Shown here piece after piece: positions 1 to 7,725 of a stretch of 64,000 bases of DNA; the stretch's first letter is position 1, and each line of letters starts with the position of its first letter. The notes beneath the pieces were generated by a model. The model was not told the DNA's origin, ran no database searches, and was given only the letters and a program-made list of their open reading frames with translations. Made by a program: the position numbers and the translations under genes. Source of the stretch: Pseudomonas sp. A34-9 (GTDB taxonomy: Bacteria; Pseudomonadota; Gammaproteobacteria; Pseudomonadales; Pseudomonadaceae); the NCBI RefSeq assembly GCF_029543085.1, contig NZ_CP119967.1, forward strand, positions 496,001 to 560,000, read 5' to 3'.

Positions 1-348
1 GCACAGCGCTGCGGCGAACAGTGCAGCGACCATCACCGGTTTGCGCCCGACCCGATCGGAAATCGGTCCGGTGATCAGCAGGCCGATGGCGAGCATGCCG
101 GTGGCCACCGAGAGGATCAGGCTGCTCTGCGCGGCGTTGATTCCATATTCGTGGGACAACAGCGGCATCATTGGCTGCACGCAATACAACAGGGCAAACG
201 TCGCGAAACCGCCGCTGAACAGTGCCAGCACCGTGCGCATGAACATCGGTGTGCCTTTTTCGATGTAAATCTCTTGCAGTTCGGCGACGACATCGTCCGC
301 CGCAGCGGGCGGGACTTCATGGGCTAGGGGCGCGACAGCAGTTTTCAC
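1..348 (-). CDS. MFS transporter, YnfM-like (N-terminal part, cut by window edge)
   Basis: The N-terminal 116 residues of a major facilitator superfamily drug/metabolite exporter of the inner membrane. The translation resembles E. coli YnfM from memory: a hydrophilic leader, then MRTVLALFSGGFATFALLY as helix 1, and the MFS loop motif DRVGRKPV between helices 2 and 3 near residues 98-105. I chose the GTG at 346-348 because a GAGG ribosome site lies just upstream and the leader reads well in this frame; no ATG lies in frame upstream of the first helix except well inside the protein. It is divergent from a LysR gene, an arrangement typical of regulator/exporter pairs, so the neighbour probably controls it. 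The C-terminal three quarters lie outside the window; the substrate is unknown. Confidence 0.85.
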   Translation of the reverse strand, partial: MKTAVAPLAHEVPPAAADDVVAELQEIYIEKGTPMFMRTVLALFSGGFATFALLYCVQPMMPLLSHEYGINAAQSSLILSVATGMLAIGLLITGPISDRVGRKPVMVAALFAAALC

Positions 349-393
349 TTCAGACCTCGGAGGGCACGGCCAGGCAGGCAATGAAAAAATCAT

Positions 394-425
394 ATAGCTG
401 GCTAATGTTTCTATCCAATATATTG
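394..425. promoter_or_regulatory. Candidate LysR-type operator between exporter and regulator
   Basis: The 118-bp gap between the divergent genes holds an inverted repeat ATAG-N13-CTAT (394-414) next to a perfect palindrome CAATATATTG (416-425). AT-rich dyads at this place are usual for LysR autoregulation, but spacing is not the classic T-N11-A, so the assignment is tentative. Confidence 0.3.
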
Positions 426-466
426 TTCGACCTGTTTGATAGCTTTTACGACCTAATGGGGTTTCC

Positions 467-1363
467 ATGGAATTGCGTCATCTGCGCTACTTCATTGCCG
501 TCGCCGAAGAACTGCACTTCGGCCGCGCTGCACAGGTGCTGGGGATTTCTCAGCCGCCGCTGAGTCAGCAGATTCAGGCATTGGAGCAAGAGGTTGGCGC
601 GCGACTGTTCGAGCGGACCAATCGTCGGGTCGAGCTGAGTGAGGCGGGGCGATTGTTTCTGCAGGAGGCGCGGCTGGTGCTGGCGCAGGTCGATAAAGCG
701 TCGGACGTCGCCCGGCGTGCGCAACAGGGTGAATTGGGTGAGCTGAAGATTGGCTTCACCTCTTCGGCGCCGTTCAACTCGACGATTCCGCAGGCGATCT
801 TTTCCTTCCGTCAGCGTTTTCCGGCGGTGCACCTCAACCTTCGCGAGATGAGTAGCACGCAAGTTGCCGAGGGCCTGGTGGATGAGTCGATCGAGGTGGG
901 CATCATGCGCCCGCTGGGTTTGCCGGATTCGCTGAGTGTGGTTGAGTTGATGCGCGAGCCACTGGTCGCGGTGCTCGGTTCCAAGCATCCACTGGCGCAG
1001 GGGTCGGAGCAGGGCTTGTTCCTCTCGGCGCTGGCGCTGGAGCCGTTCGTGTTCTTTCCGCGCAGCTACGGCAGCGGGTTGTATGCGCAATTGCTGAGTC
1101 TGGCGCGCGATGCCGGGTTCAGCCCGCACTTCGCCCAGGAAGCGGGGGAGGCGATGACCATCATCGGTCTGGTCGCAGCGGGGCTGGGGGTTTCGGTACT
1201 GCCGGCGTCTTATCAGCGGATGCGTATCGACGGCGTGGTTTATCGACCGTTGCTGGATCCAGAGGCTGTTTCTGCGGTGTGGCTGGTGCAGCGCAAGGAT
1301 CAGAAATCGCCGATGGCCAAGGCGTTTGTCGAGCTGCTCACACGCAAGGTCGAGTCCGCTTAA
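467..1363 (+). CDS. LysR-family transcriptional regulator (YnfL-like)
   Basis: A 298-residue cytoplasmic DNA-binding regulator of normal LTTR length. Residues 1-60 form the winged helix-turn-helix (MELRHLRYFIAVAEELHFGR, then SQPPLSQQIQALE as recognition region), followed by the effector-binding domain from about residue 90 (GELKIGFTSSAPF) to the end. It is transcribed away from an MFS exporter with 118 bp between the start codons, matching the ynfL/ynfM pair of enterics, so it probably activates or represses that exporter and itself. The inducer cannot be read from the sequence. The start ATG is preceded by a GGGG stretch. Confidence 0.9.
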   Translation: MELRHLRYFIAVAEELHFGRAAQVLGISQPPLSQQIQALEQEVGARLFERTNRRVELSEAGRLFLQEARLVLAQVDKASDVARRAQQGELGELKIGFTSSAPFNSTIPQAIFSFRQRFPAVHLNLREMSSTQVAEGLVDESIEVGIMRPLGLPDSLSVVELMREPLVAVLGSKHPLAQGSEQGLFLSALALEPFVFFPRSYGSGLYAQLLSLARDAGFSPHFAQEAGEAMTIIGLVAAGLGVSVLPASYQRMRIDGVVYRPLLDPEAVSAVWLVQRKDQKSPMAKAFVELLTRKVESA

Positions 1364-1365
1364 GG

Positions 1366-1440
1366 GATCGCAGCCTTCGGCAGCTCCTACAGGGAAAGGC
1401 GAATTTCATTGCAGGAGCTGTCGAAGGCTACGATCTTTTG
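1366..1440. repeat. REP/REPIN palindrome (GCAGCC-TCGGCAGCTCC type)
   Basis: Two imperfect inverted copies of a REP with core GATCGCAGCCTTCGGCAGC, between the LysR gene and the next gene, which converge here. The second copy carries several substitutions. Same type as at 38303, 48111 and 51135. Confidence 0.8.
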
Positions 1441-1449
1441 ATCTTGCCT

Positions 1450-1887
1450 TCAGGGCAACCGCACCAAATCGCCTCTCAACGCCACCCGCGTGACAAAAAT
1501 CCCCGCCCGGCACTCGTACGTATTCAAATCCTTGCGCACATGCTGGTCGTAATAGCTGACGATATTGACCACCGCATTTGCCCCGACCCGCTTGGCATCG
1601 GCCTGCAACTTGATCAGATTCGATTGCAGCACCCACTCGCAGGAATCATGGTCGCTCTTGTTGAAACCGTTGGTTTTCAGATCACTGATGACATCGCGCT
1701 GCAACAACCGTTGAGTGCCCTGAGGCCCGTTCCCGGCCAGATAAAACTTCACACTGCCATCCAGCCGCCCGGCGCGAATCGCGTCCGAGAGTACGGTTTC
1801 GAACGGCATATACATGAGGTTGGTGGCGTGGCCGGCGCTGGGCAGTAGCGCGAAAAGTGCGGCGGCGATCAGGGCTTTCACTTGCAT
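1450..1887 (-). CDS. Small exported protein, 'excinuclease'-like family of Pseudomonas
   Basis: A 145-residue protein with a signal peptide (MQVKALIAAALFALLPSAGHA), so probably periplasmic. The mature part holds DGSVKFYLAG, NKSDHDSCEWVLQS, GANAVVNIVSYY and YECRAG, with two conserved cysteines. The same domain forms the C-terminal half of the lipoprotein at 2700-3503. From memory such proteins are often labelled 'excinuclease ABC subunit A' in databases, which the sequence does not support: no ATPase or DNA-binding motif is seen. The start at 1887 is preferred because AAGGAG lies six bases upstream; the ATG two codons earlier touches that site. Function unknown; an envelope role linked to the pigment operon nearby is a guess. 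Confidence 0.75.
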   Translation of the reverse strand: MQVKALIAAALFALLPSAGHATNLMYMPFETVLSDAIRAGRLDGSVKFYLAGNGPQGTQRLLQRDVISDLKTNGFNKSDHDSCEWVLQSNLIKLQADAKRVGANAVVNIVSYYDQHVRKDLNTYECRAGIFVTRVALRGDLVRLP

Positions 1888-2102
1888 GGTCATCTCCTTG
1901 ACGGTGAAAGAGAACCGCGAGTGCAGGGCCGATAGGCTCGCCGTTCCTACAGGCGTATTGATGACCTGCATGAGCGAGTGTAGATGCTGTGTGGCGAGTG
2001 TTCAGCTTGTGGAGCCGTATTCACCACATTTGCGGTTACGAACTGTTTTAGCGAGTGTTTCTTTTCTTGCGCAGAATCGGTTTCTTTAAGTGAGTGCCAT
2101 GG

Positions 2103-2486
2103 ATGCCACTTCGATACCAGCCCAAGGAAGGTAGTGTTCTGATCTGCGACTTCAGAGGTTATGAAGTACCTGAGATGGTCAAGGTCAGACCCGTTGTCGT
2201 AATACGCAAACACAGAACCAACAGTATGTTGGTGACGGTCGTACCGCTGAGTACCACTGCGCCGGATTACTTACTAGATCACCATTTCGAACTCTCCAGC
2301 CATCTTCAAGGCGCCAGCCCGATCTGTTGGGCGAAGTGCGATATGGTGGCCACTGTCAGCCTTTCCCGACTGGACCGGATCAAAAGCAGAGATCGTGAAG
2401 GAAGGCGCGTCTATCTGATCTCATACCTTGAAACAGAAGAGTTCTGCGCCGTTAAAGCTTCCGTCAGGCGGGCGCTTGGGCTGTAA
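2103..2486 (+). CDS. PemK/MazF-family toxin-like protein, no antitoxin partner seen
   Basis: A 127-residue protein with the PemK/MazF fold signatures: GSVLICDF near the N-terminus, VKVRPVVVI, VTVVPLST, WAKCDMVATVSLSRLDRI. Members usually are sequence-specific endoribonucleases that cut mRNA and are held by a small antitoxin encoded just upstream. Here the 216 bp upstream hold no plausible antitoxin reading frame, and none follows. The start may be the GTG at 2094 or the ATG at 2103; I chose ATG because AAGTGAG lies eight bases before it. The gene sits between two paralogous genes on the other strand, which suggests a late insertion. It could be active, or a domesticated family member that needs no antitoxin. 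Confidence 0.8.
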   Translation: MPLRYQPKEGSVLICDFRGYEVPEMVKVRPVVVIRKHRTNSMLVTVVPLSTTAPDYLLDHHFELSSHLQGASPICWAKCDMVATVSLSRLDRIKSRDREGRRVYLISYLETEEFCAVKASVRRALGL

Positions 2487-2657
2487 TGGCTACAGAAGTG
2501 GCGCAGTGAGGCCAAACGCCAGCCGTTGTCCGGATTGATGATTCAGGCAATACTGCGAGCGTTCCCGCAAGGGGCTTGTGAGACTCTGAGGATCCTGGGT
2601 GACCAGCCATCGCAGAGCCAGACAGGTAATCGGCGATGACAAGCCGACCTGTTTCTG

Positions 2658-2681
2658 AAAGGGCGCCGAATGGCGCCCTTT
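2658..2681. terminator. Bidirectional hairpin terminator
   Basis: Perfect 10-bp stem AAAGGGCGCC / GGCGCCCTTT with a GAAT loop. It lies after the toxin gene on the plus strand and just after the last gene of the pigment operon on the minus strand, so it can serve both. Confidence 0.75.
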
Positions 2682-2699
2682 GTCGTTTCTACAATCCCA

Positions 2700-3503
2700 T
2701 CAATCCACGTGCGCCAGATCCCCGCGCAACGCCACGCTCGAAACCACCATGCCGGCACGGCACTGGAATTTCTCGGTGTCTTTGTACAGGTCGCGCTGGT
2801 CGACGCTGGCGATGTTGATCACGGCGTTGGCGTCGGCTTTTTTCGCGGCGTTCTGCAGGGTGGCCAAAGCCGATTGCAGGGCCCAGAAGCAGGCGTCTTC
2901 GTCGGATTTGTTCGAGCCGTTGGTTTTGCGGCTGCTGCTGACGGTGTCGAGTTTGCGCACTTGTTTGGGCAGGGTTTCGCCGGCCAGGTAGAACTTCACG
3001 CTACCGTCGAGCAGGCCGGCGTCGGTGGCGCGTTTGACGCCCTCGCGAAAGCTCAGGTAGGTCGGCTCGTCGGCACCTTGCTTGACGATGCCCAGGTCGT
3101 TGACGAATTCGATGTCCGGGTTGATCGACAGTTCTTTGAGCACGTTGTCGCGCAGGCGGTTGACCCAGCGGTTGTAGTTGCCGTGGATCTTGCCGTCCTT
3201 GGCGTCGAGGCCGTAGCTGCTGCGGTAGTCGATTTCGAACGAGGTTGGGGTGAACGGAATATCGACTTCGGCGTGATGGCGACCGCGCACGGTGATCGCC
3301 GCTTTGATCATGCCCGGACGCACCGACTGCACGACCCATTGACGGTCGTTGAGTGCGGTGACGATCGCGCGGCTCATCTGTTGCTGGGTGAAACCGAGGT
3401 TGGGCGAGAACTCTTCCTTGGCGTTGTAAACCGGTTTGCTGGTGCAACCGCCGAGCACAAAAGCGAGTGCCAACAGAGCGGCGATGCGGTGAAACTGAGT
3501 CAT
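2700..3503 (-). CDS. Lipoprotein with 'excinuclease'-like C-terminal domain, last gene of APE operon
   Basis: A 267-residue predicted lipoprotein: signal peptide with lipobox LGGC near residue 19, an N-terminal domain (residues 25-150, with FEIDYRSSYGLDAKDGKIHG and NRWVNRLR), then a domain homologous to the protein at 1450-1887 (LLDGSVKFYLAG, NKSDEDACFWALQS, DANAVINIAS, QCRAG, VALRGDL). I chose the ATG at 3503 over the GTG three codons upstream because GGAG stands eight bases before the ATG but overlaps the GTG. It lies 25 bp after the ketosynthase gene and is the last gene before a terminator, so it is probably cotranscribed with the pigment genes. Its biochemical role is unknown; an envelope role in polyene handling fits the context only. 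Confidence 0.75.
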   Translation of the reverse strand: MTQFHRIAALLALAFVLGGCTSKPVYNAKEEFSPNLGFTQQQMSRAIVTALNDRQWVVQSVRPGMIKAAITVRGRHHAEVDIPFTPTSFEIDYRSSYGLDAKDGKIHGNYNRWVNRLRDNVLKELSINPDIEFVNDLGIVKQGADEPTYLSFREGVKRATDAGLLDGSVKFYLAGETLPKQVRKLDTVSSSRKTNGSNKSDEDACFWALQSALATLQNAAKKADANAVINIASVDQRDLYKDTEKFQCRAGMVVSSVALRGDLAHVD

Positions 3504-3528
3504 TCCCTTCACTCCAAACGTGTTGCGG

Positions 3529-4755
3529 TCAGTGCCAGCGGCGGAAAATCAACGAGGTGTTGACGCCACCAAAAGCGAAATTGTTGTTCATCACATAGTC
3601 GTGATGCATCTGGCGGAATTCACCGCGCAGGTAATCGAGTTTGCCGCAGTGCGGATCGACCTCGTCGAGGTTGAACGTGTGCACGTACAGGTCGCGGTTC
3701 ATCATCTCGATGCTGAACCACGACTCCAGCGCGCCGCAGGCGCCGAGGGTGTGGCCGAGGAAGCTTTTCTGCGAGCTGATCGGCATGCGTTCACCGAACA
3801 AACTGCTCGTCGCCAGTGTTTCGGCAATGTCGCCCTGTTCTGTAGCGGTGCCGTGACCATTTACATAGCCAATGGCATCCGGTGTCAGGCCGGCGTCTTC
3901 CAGCGCCAGTTCCATCGCACGGCGCATGGTCACTTGTTCCGGGCGTGTGGTGTGCTGGCCGTCGGCGTTGCTGCCGAAGCCGACGATCTCGGCATGGATG
4001 TGCGCACCGCGCGCGAGGGCGTGTTCCAGCTCTTCGAGGACCAGCATGCCGCCGCCTTCACCGATCACCAGACCGTCGCGGCCCTTGTCGTACGGGCGTG
4101 GGCTGGTCTGCGGCGCATCGTTTTTCAGGCTGGTGGCGTAGAGCGCGTCGAAGACCATGGCTTCGGTCGGGCACAGCTCTTCGGCGCCGCCGGCGAGCAT
4201 CAACGGCAGGCGGCCGAACTTGATCGCCTCGTAGGCGTAACCGATGCCCTGACTGCCGCTGGTGCAGGCGCTGGACGTCGGGATCAGCCGCCCGGTCAGG
4301 CCAAAGAAGATGCTGATGTTGGCGGCGGTGGTGTGCGGCATCATCCGCACGTAGGAGTTGGCGTTGAGGCCTTCGGCGACCGAGTTGAGCAGCATGTTGC
4401 CGAACGCTTTGATCTCGTCGGTGCTGCCGGTAGACGAACCGCAAGCGACGCCCATGCGGCCATCCTTGATCGAAGGATCGCCGAGCAGGCCGGCGTCGGC
4501 GAGTGCCTGTTCCGCCGCACCCACCGCAAGACGCGACACCCGGCCCATGCTGCGCAGTTGCTTGCGGGTCCAGTGCGCAGGCACTTCAAAATCATCGATC
4601 GGCCCGGCCAGGCGGGTGTTGAGTTCGCTGAAACGATCCCACTCGTCCATCCGGCGGATGCCGCTGCGATTGGCCGCAAAGTTGCCGGCGATGGTGTCCC
4701 AGTCGCTGCCCAGCGAAGTGATGCCGGCCATGCCGGTGACGACGACGCGCTTCAT
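3529..4755 (-). CDS. apeR: Beta-ketoacyl-ACP synthase ApeR-like
   Basis: A 408-residue FabF-type ketosynthase, with a complete Cys-His-His triad: Cys164 in TSSACTSGSQG, His301 in VNGHGTATEQGD, His335 in FLGHTLGACG. In characterised APE clusters the homodimeric KS ApeR acts beside the ApeO/ApeC pair, condensing malonyl-ACP with early acyl chains. The start was set at the ATG at 4755, which overlaps the upstream stop as TGATG and has GGAGG nine bases before it; the upstream GTG (4761) would sit too close to that site. The ape letters in this operon follow the gene order known from E. coli and Xenorhabdus APE clusters, recalled from memory. Confidence 0.88.
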   Translation of the reverse strand: MKRVVVTGMAGITSLGSDWDTIAGNFAANRSGIRRMDEWDRFSELNTRLAGPIDDFEVPAHWTRKQLRSMGRVSRLAVGAAEQALADAGLLGDPSIKDGRMGVACGSSTGSTDEIKAFGNMLLNSVAEGLNANSYVRMMPHTTAANISIFFGLTGRLIPTSSACTSGSQGIGYAYEAIKFGRLPLMLAGGAEELCPTEAMVFDALYATSLKNDAPQTSPRPYDKGRDGLVIGEGGGMLVLEELEHALARGAHIHAEIVGFGSNADGQHTTRPEQVTMRRAMELALEDAGLTPDAIGYVNGHGTATEQGDIAETLATSSLFGERMPISSQKSFLGHTLGACGALESWFSIEMMNRDLYVHTFNLDEVDPHCGKLDYLRGEFRQMHHDYVMNNNFAFGGVNTSLIFRRWH

Positions 4756-5483
4756 CAGCACAAGCCTCCGTTGACTGCCAGGACCTGGCGGGTGATGTAC
4801 GAGGCTTCCGCCGACATCAGGAAATTCACCGCACTGGCCACCTCTTCCGGGGTGCCCATGCGTTGCGCGGGAATCATCTTCATCAACTCATCCACCGGCA
4901 CGTTTTCATCGAGCATGGCCGTGTCGATCAGGCCCGGCGCGACGCAGTTAACGGTGATTTTGCGCTTGCCCAGTTCGATCGCCAACGCCTTTGCCGCGCC
5001 GATCACGCCAGCCTTGGAGGCGCTGTAATTGACCTGGCCACGGTTGCCGATCAGCCCTGAGACCGAGGTGATGCAAACAATGCGACCGGCGGCGCGGCGG
5101 CGGATCATCGGCATCATCACCGGGTGCAGGACGTTGTAGAAACCGTCGAGGTTGGTGCGCAAGACCACGTCCCAATCATCGTCGCTCAGCGCTGGAAACG
5201 CGCCGTCGCGGGTCAGCCCGGCGTTCAGCACCACGCCGTAATAGGCGCCATGGGTTTCGACATCGGCTTCAAGAATGGTTTTGCAGGCTTCGCGGTCGGC
5301 GACATCGAATTGCAGGATCCGCGCCTTGCGCCCCAGTGCTTCGATCTCAGCCTGAACGGCTTGCGCTTCAGTCATGCCGCTGCGGCAATGCAAGACAATG
5401 TCATGTCCGGCCTGCGCGAGGCGCAAGGCGATGGCGCGGCCGATGCCACGGCTGGAGCCGGTGACCAGTACGGATTCAGTCAT
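4755..5483 (-). CDS. apeQ: 3-ketoacyl-ACP reductase (ApeQ-like, FabG family)
   Basis: A 242-residue short-chain dehydrogenase that reduces the 3-keto group after each condensation. Cofactor motif TGSSRGIG at residues 8-15, NAG at 88-90, and the catalytic residues Ser140/Ser142, Tyr153 and Lys157 in the YSASK motif. The C-terminus ends in VNGGLC as in FabG proteins. The start has AAGGAG seven bases upstream and overlaps the preceding dehydratase gene by 8 bp; the stop overlaps the next ketosynthase start. Placed between the two ketosynthase genes and the dehydratase gene, it most likely supplies the reductive step of polyene extension. Confidence 0.9.
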   Translation of the reverse strand: MTESVLVTGSSRGIGRAIALRLAQAGHDIVLHCRSGMTEAQAVQAEIEALGRKARILQFDVADREACKTILEADVETHGAYYGVVLNAGLTRDGAFPALSDDDWDVVLRTNLDGFYNVLHPVMMPMIRRRAAGRIVCITSVSGLIGNRGQVNYSASKAGVIGAAKALAIELGKRKITVNCVAPGLIDTAMLDENVPVDELMKMIPAQRMGTPEEVASAVNFLMSAEASYITRQVLAVNGGLC

Positions 5484-5940
5484 CGTTCGACTCCTTTGTC
5501 TGTTGCAGATATTGATTTACCCGAGGCGGACGGAAAACGTTCAGCCGCGCGCTGGCGTGGATGCCATCGCCATTGATATGGCATTCGAACACGCCCATGC
5601 CGTTATCATCTTCCAGCGAGCGCAGACCATGGATGCTCAACTGGCTACCGGCGGGGAAGGCTTCGACGTTGCACTCAAACTTGCGTGTGCCGAGCAGAAA
5701 ACCCAGCTCCACCGGGTTGCCTTTCTGCCGTGCGTGGCAACCGGCAAATGCGGCGACGCTCTGCGCCATCAACTCCATGCCGACCCACGCCGGCAGGCTG
5801 CCGTCGGGCAGATTGAACAGGCCATCAGGCTTGACCGTGAGGCGGGTGAAAATCTGCTCATCGTCAAAGCTTGAGATGCTGTCGATCAGAATCATGTCGC
5901 CCGCGTGGGGCAGCAGTTCGGCGAGCGGCCAGGGCGTCAT
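5476..5940 (-). CDS. apeP: Hotdog-fold 3-hydroxyacyl-ACP dehydratase (ApeP-like)
   Basis: A 154-residue hotdog protein of FabZ/ApeP type. Catalytic His12 lies in LLPHAGDMILID and the partner Glu in WVGMELMAQSVAAFAG near residues 53-68. It removes water from the 3-hydroxyacyl-ACP to leave the trans double bond; with no enoyl reductase in the operon the double bonds stay and a conjugated polyene results. It overlaps the KS gene upstream by ATGA. A second dehydratase domain is fused to the AMP ligase at 17445-19124, in line with the two dehydratases (ApeI, ApeP) of known APE systems. Confidence 0.85.
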   Translation of the reverse strand: MTPWPLAELLPHAGDMILIDSISSFDDEQIFTRLTVKPDGLFNLPDGSLPAWVGMELMAQSVAAFAGCHARQKGNPVELGFLLGTRKFECNVEAFPAGSQLSIHGLRSLEDDNGMGVFECHINGDGIHASARLNVFRPPRVNQYLQQTKESNDD

Positions 5941-7133
5941 GGGGCGTCTCCGATAATCAGGCTGACGTTATTGCCGCCGAAGGCAAACGAGTTGCTCATC
6001 AGGTAGCGGGGTGCAATGGACGTCAGGCGCTCGCTTGCGGTCACCCAGTTCAGCGCTGGCAGCGCAGGATCGGGCTGAGCGTCCCAGACGTGAGGCGGCA
6101 AGGCGTGGCCGGGGTTTTCGGCGCTCAGGCTTAACCAGCAAAACGCCGCTTCCAGCGCACCGGCCGCACCGAGGGTGTGGCCGGTCATCGGTTTGGTCGA
6201 CGAGCACGCCACGCCATCAGGGAACAACGCCGCGACCGCCAGACTCTCCATGGCGTCGTTGTGTTGGGTGGCGGTGCCGTGCAGGTTCAGGTAGTTGATC
6301 TGCGTTGCGTGCAGGTGCGCGCGGTTCAAGGCTTTCTGCATGGCTTGCAGCGCCCCGCGCCCCGTCGGCTCAGGGGCGGAAATATGATGCGCGTCGGAGC
6401 TGGCACCGGCGCCGAGCAAGGCAATGGCCGGGCCGTCACCGGGTTGCCTGCTCATGACGAACAGCACCGCCGCCTCACCGATGTTGATGCCGCTGCGGTT
6501 GGCCGAGAACGGATTGCAGCGTTCGTCGGACATTGCTTCGAGTGACGAGAAACCGTTGAGGGTCAGTTTGCACAGGCTGTCGACGCCGCCACACAGCACC
6601 GCGTCGCACAGGCCCAGATCGAGCAAACGCTGAGCGCTCATCAGTGCCCGGGCGCTGGAGGTGCACGCCGTGGAAATCACATAGGCCGGGCCGCTCAGTT
6701 GCAGCCAGTCGGCGAGGAAGTTGGCCGGCGCGCCGAGTTCCTGCTGACGGTAATCGTATTCGGCCGGGAACTGTTGCTCGCGAATATAGTGCGCCAGGCC
6801 ACGGCTGGCCTCGTCGATGCCCGAGGTGCTGGTGCCGAGGACCACGCCGATGCGGTCACGGCCAAAGGTCCGGATTGCTTGATCGATGTCATCGCGAACC
6901 TGCAGCGCTGCCTCCAGCAACAGCTGATTATTGCGGCTGCGCTGATCGGCGAGCGCTGCCGGGATCGGCGTCAGTTCGCCCTCGACGGCGGCCACGGGCA
7001 ACTCACGCTCCGCCACCCAGCCGGACTCGCGGCGCATGCCCGAGCAGTCGCCGGCAAACAGCTTGCGTGCGACTTCGGACTTGTCGCGGCCCAGCGCGCA
7101 AATGACGCCGAGGGCATTCAGGTAAGCGGTCAT
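5937..7133 (-). CDS. apeO: Beta-ketoacyl-ACP synthase ApeO-like, partner of the chain-length factor
   Basis: A 398-residue ketosynthase with active-site Cys157 (STACTSSA), His285 (NLHGTATQ) and His319 (MTGHTLGAAG). In studied APE systems ApeO forms the active half of a KS/CLF heterodimer with ApeC; here the chain-length factor is encoded at the far upstream end of the operon (20953-21678). The gene overlaps both neighbours by four bases (ATGA), so translation is coupled. The sequence is clearly different from the second KS at 3529-4755, so the two are not a recent duplication. Confidence 0.9.
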   Translation of the reverse strand: MTAYLNALGVICALGRDKSEVARKLFAGDCSGMRRESGWVAERELPVAAVEGELTPIPAALADQRSRNNQLLLEAALQVRDDIDQAIRTFGRDRIGVVLGTSTSGIDEASRGLAHYIREQQFPAEYDYRQQELGAPANFLADWLQLSGPAYVISTACTSSARALMSAQRLLDLGLCDAVLCGGVDSLCKLTLNGFSSLEAMSDERCNPFSANRSGINIGEAAVLFVMSRQPGDGPAIALLGAGASSDAHHISAPEPTGRGALQAMQKALNRAHLHATQINYLNLHGTATQHNDAMESLAVAALFPDGVACSSTKPMTGHTLGAAGALEAAFCWLSLSAENPGHALPPHVWDAQPDPALPALNWVTASERLTSIAPRYLMSNSFAFGGNNVSLIIGDAP

Positions 7134-7612
7134 GGCGTCGGTTCACTCAGCGGAGTAACGCGATAGTGCGGGCCTTGGGGCAGGTTCAATTCGAAGCTCA
7201 ACGGTTGTGAATAACGGATGTCCCAGCGCGCTGACAGAGCGCGTTGCTGACCCTGTTGCTGCGCGCCGGGGTAATTACGCTGCAACTCCTCGGACGGGGT
7301 CAGGGCGAACAGTAGCGCGGCAAACAATTCGCGGGCTTCCGGGTTCGGCGGCAGCAGACCATCGGCTTGCCAGTGGCCGTCGACCAGTTGCTGACGGGCC
7401 TGAGGAATACCCAGCGGATCCATCATCGACCAGCGAATGCCCGGGCCTTCACGCTGGATCACCAGCAGCCAGTCCTGGCGTTGCCCGGCTTGCTGGCGTT
7501 CGATGTGCATTTGCAACGGCAGCGGCAGCGTCGGATTGCCCGTCGGCAACGGCGCCTGGCTGGCGCAGGCACTCAACAGAAGCATCATGCCGACCACAAA
7601 AAGTCGCCACAC
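7130..7612 (-). CDS. DUF3261-type lipoprotein of the APE operon (ApeN-like)
   Basis: A predicted 160-residue outer-membrane-directed lipoprotein: hydrophobic leader VWRLFVVGMMLLLSAC with lipobox LSAC, then a domain with WSMMDPLGIPQARQ and FELNLPQGPHYRV, as in the DUF3261 proteins found beside LolA and MMPL genes in APE clusters. It probably helps carry the aryl polyene lipid to the outer membrane. The frame is open upstream to 7726, but that part runs through a REP palindrome and is not credible. The GTG at 7612 gives a proper charged leader, though no strong ribosome site is visible; the ATG pair at 7588/7585 would make the leader too short. Confidence 0.7.
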   Translation of the reverse strand: MWRLFVVGMMLLLSACASQAPLPTGNPTLPLPLQMHIERQQAGQRQDWLLVIQREGPGIRWSMMDPLGIPQARQQLVDGHWQADGLLPPNPEARELFAALLFALTPSEELQRNYPGAQQQGQQRALSARWDIRYSQPLSFELNLPQGPHYRVTPLSEPTP

Positions 7613-7620
7613 CGCGGACA

Positions 7621-7712
7621 CTGTAGGAGTGAGCCTGCTCGCGATGGCGGTGGCACATTCGAAAAACATGTCGGCTGACCCACCGCTATCGCGAGCGGGC
7701 TCACTCCTACAG
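7621..7712. repeat. REPIN palindrome inside the APE operon
   Basis: Inverted REP pair GTAGGAGTGAGCC ... GGCTCACTCCTAC, separating the methyltransferase gene (7726) from the lipoprotein gene (7612). It is the main intergenic gap within the otherwise tightly overlapping operon, and could form a large mRNA hairpin. Confidence 0.85.
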
Positions 7713-7725
7713 GTTATGTACAACA

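Noticed and set aside
1600..2093. Antitoxin gene for the PemK-like protein
   Set aside because: The only frames are a shadow of the 1450-1887 gene or lack a ribosome site and any antitoxin-like DNA-binding motif.
2543..2758. Small open frame of 71 codons on the minus strand
   Set aside because: It lies across the terminator hairpin and overlaps the end of the lipoprotein gene; no protein features.
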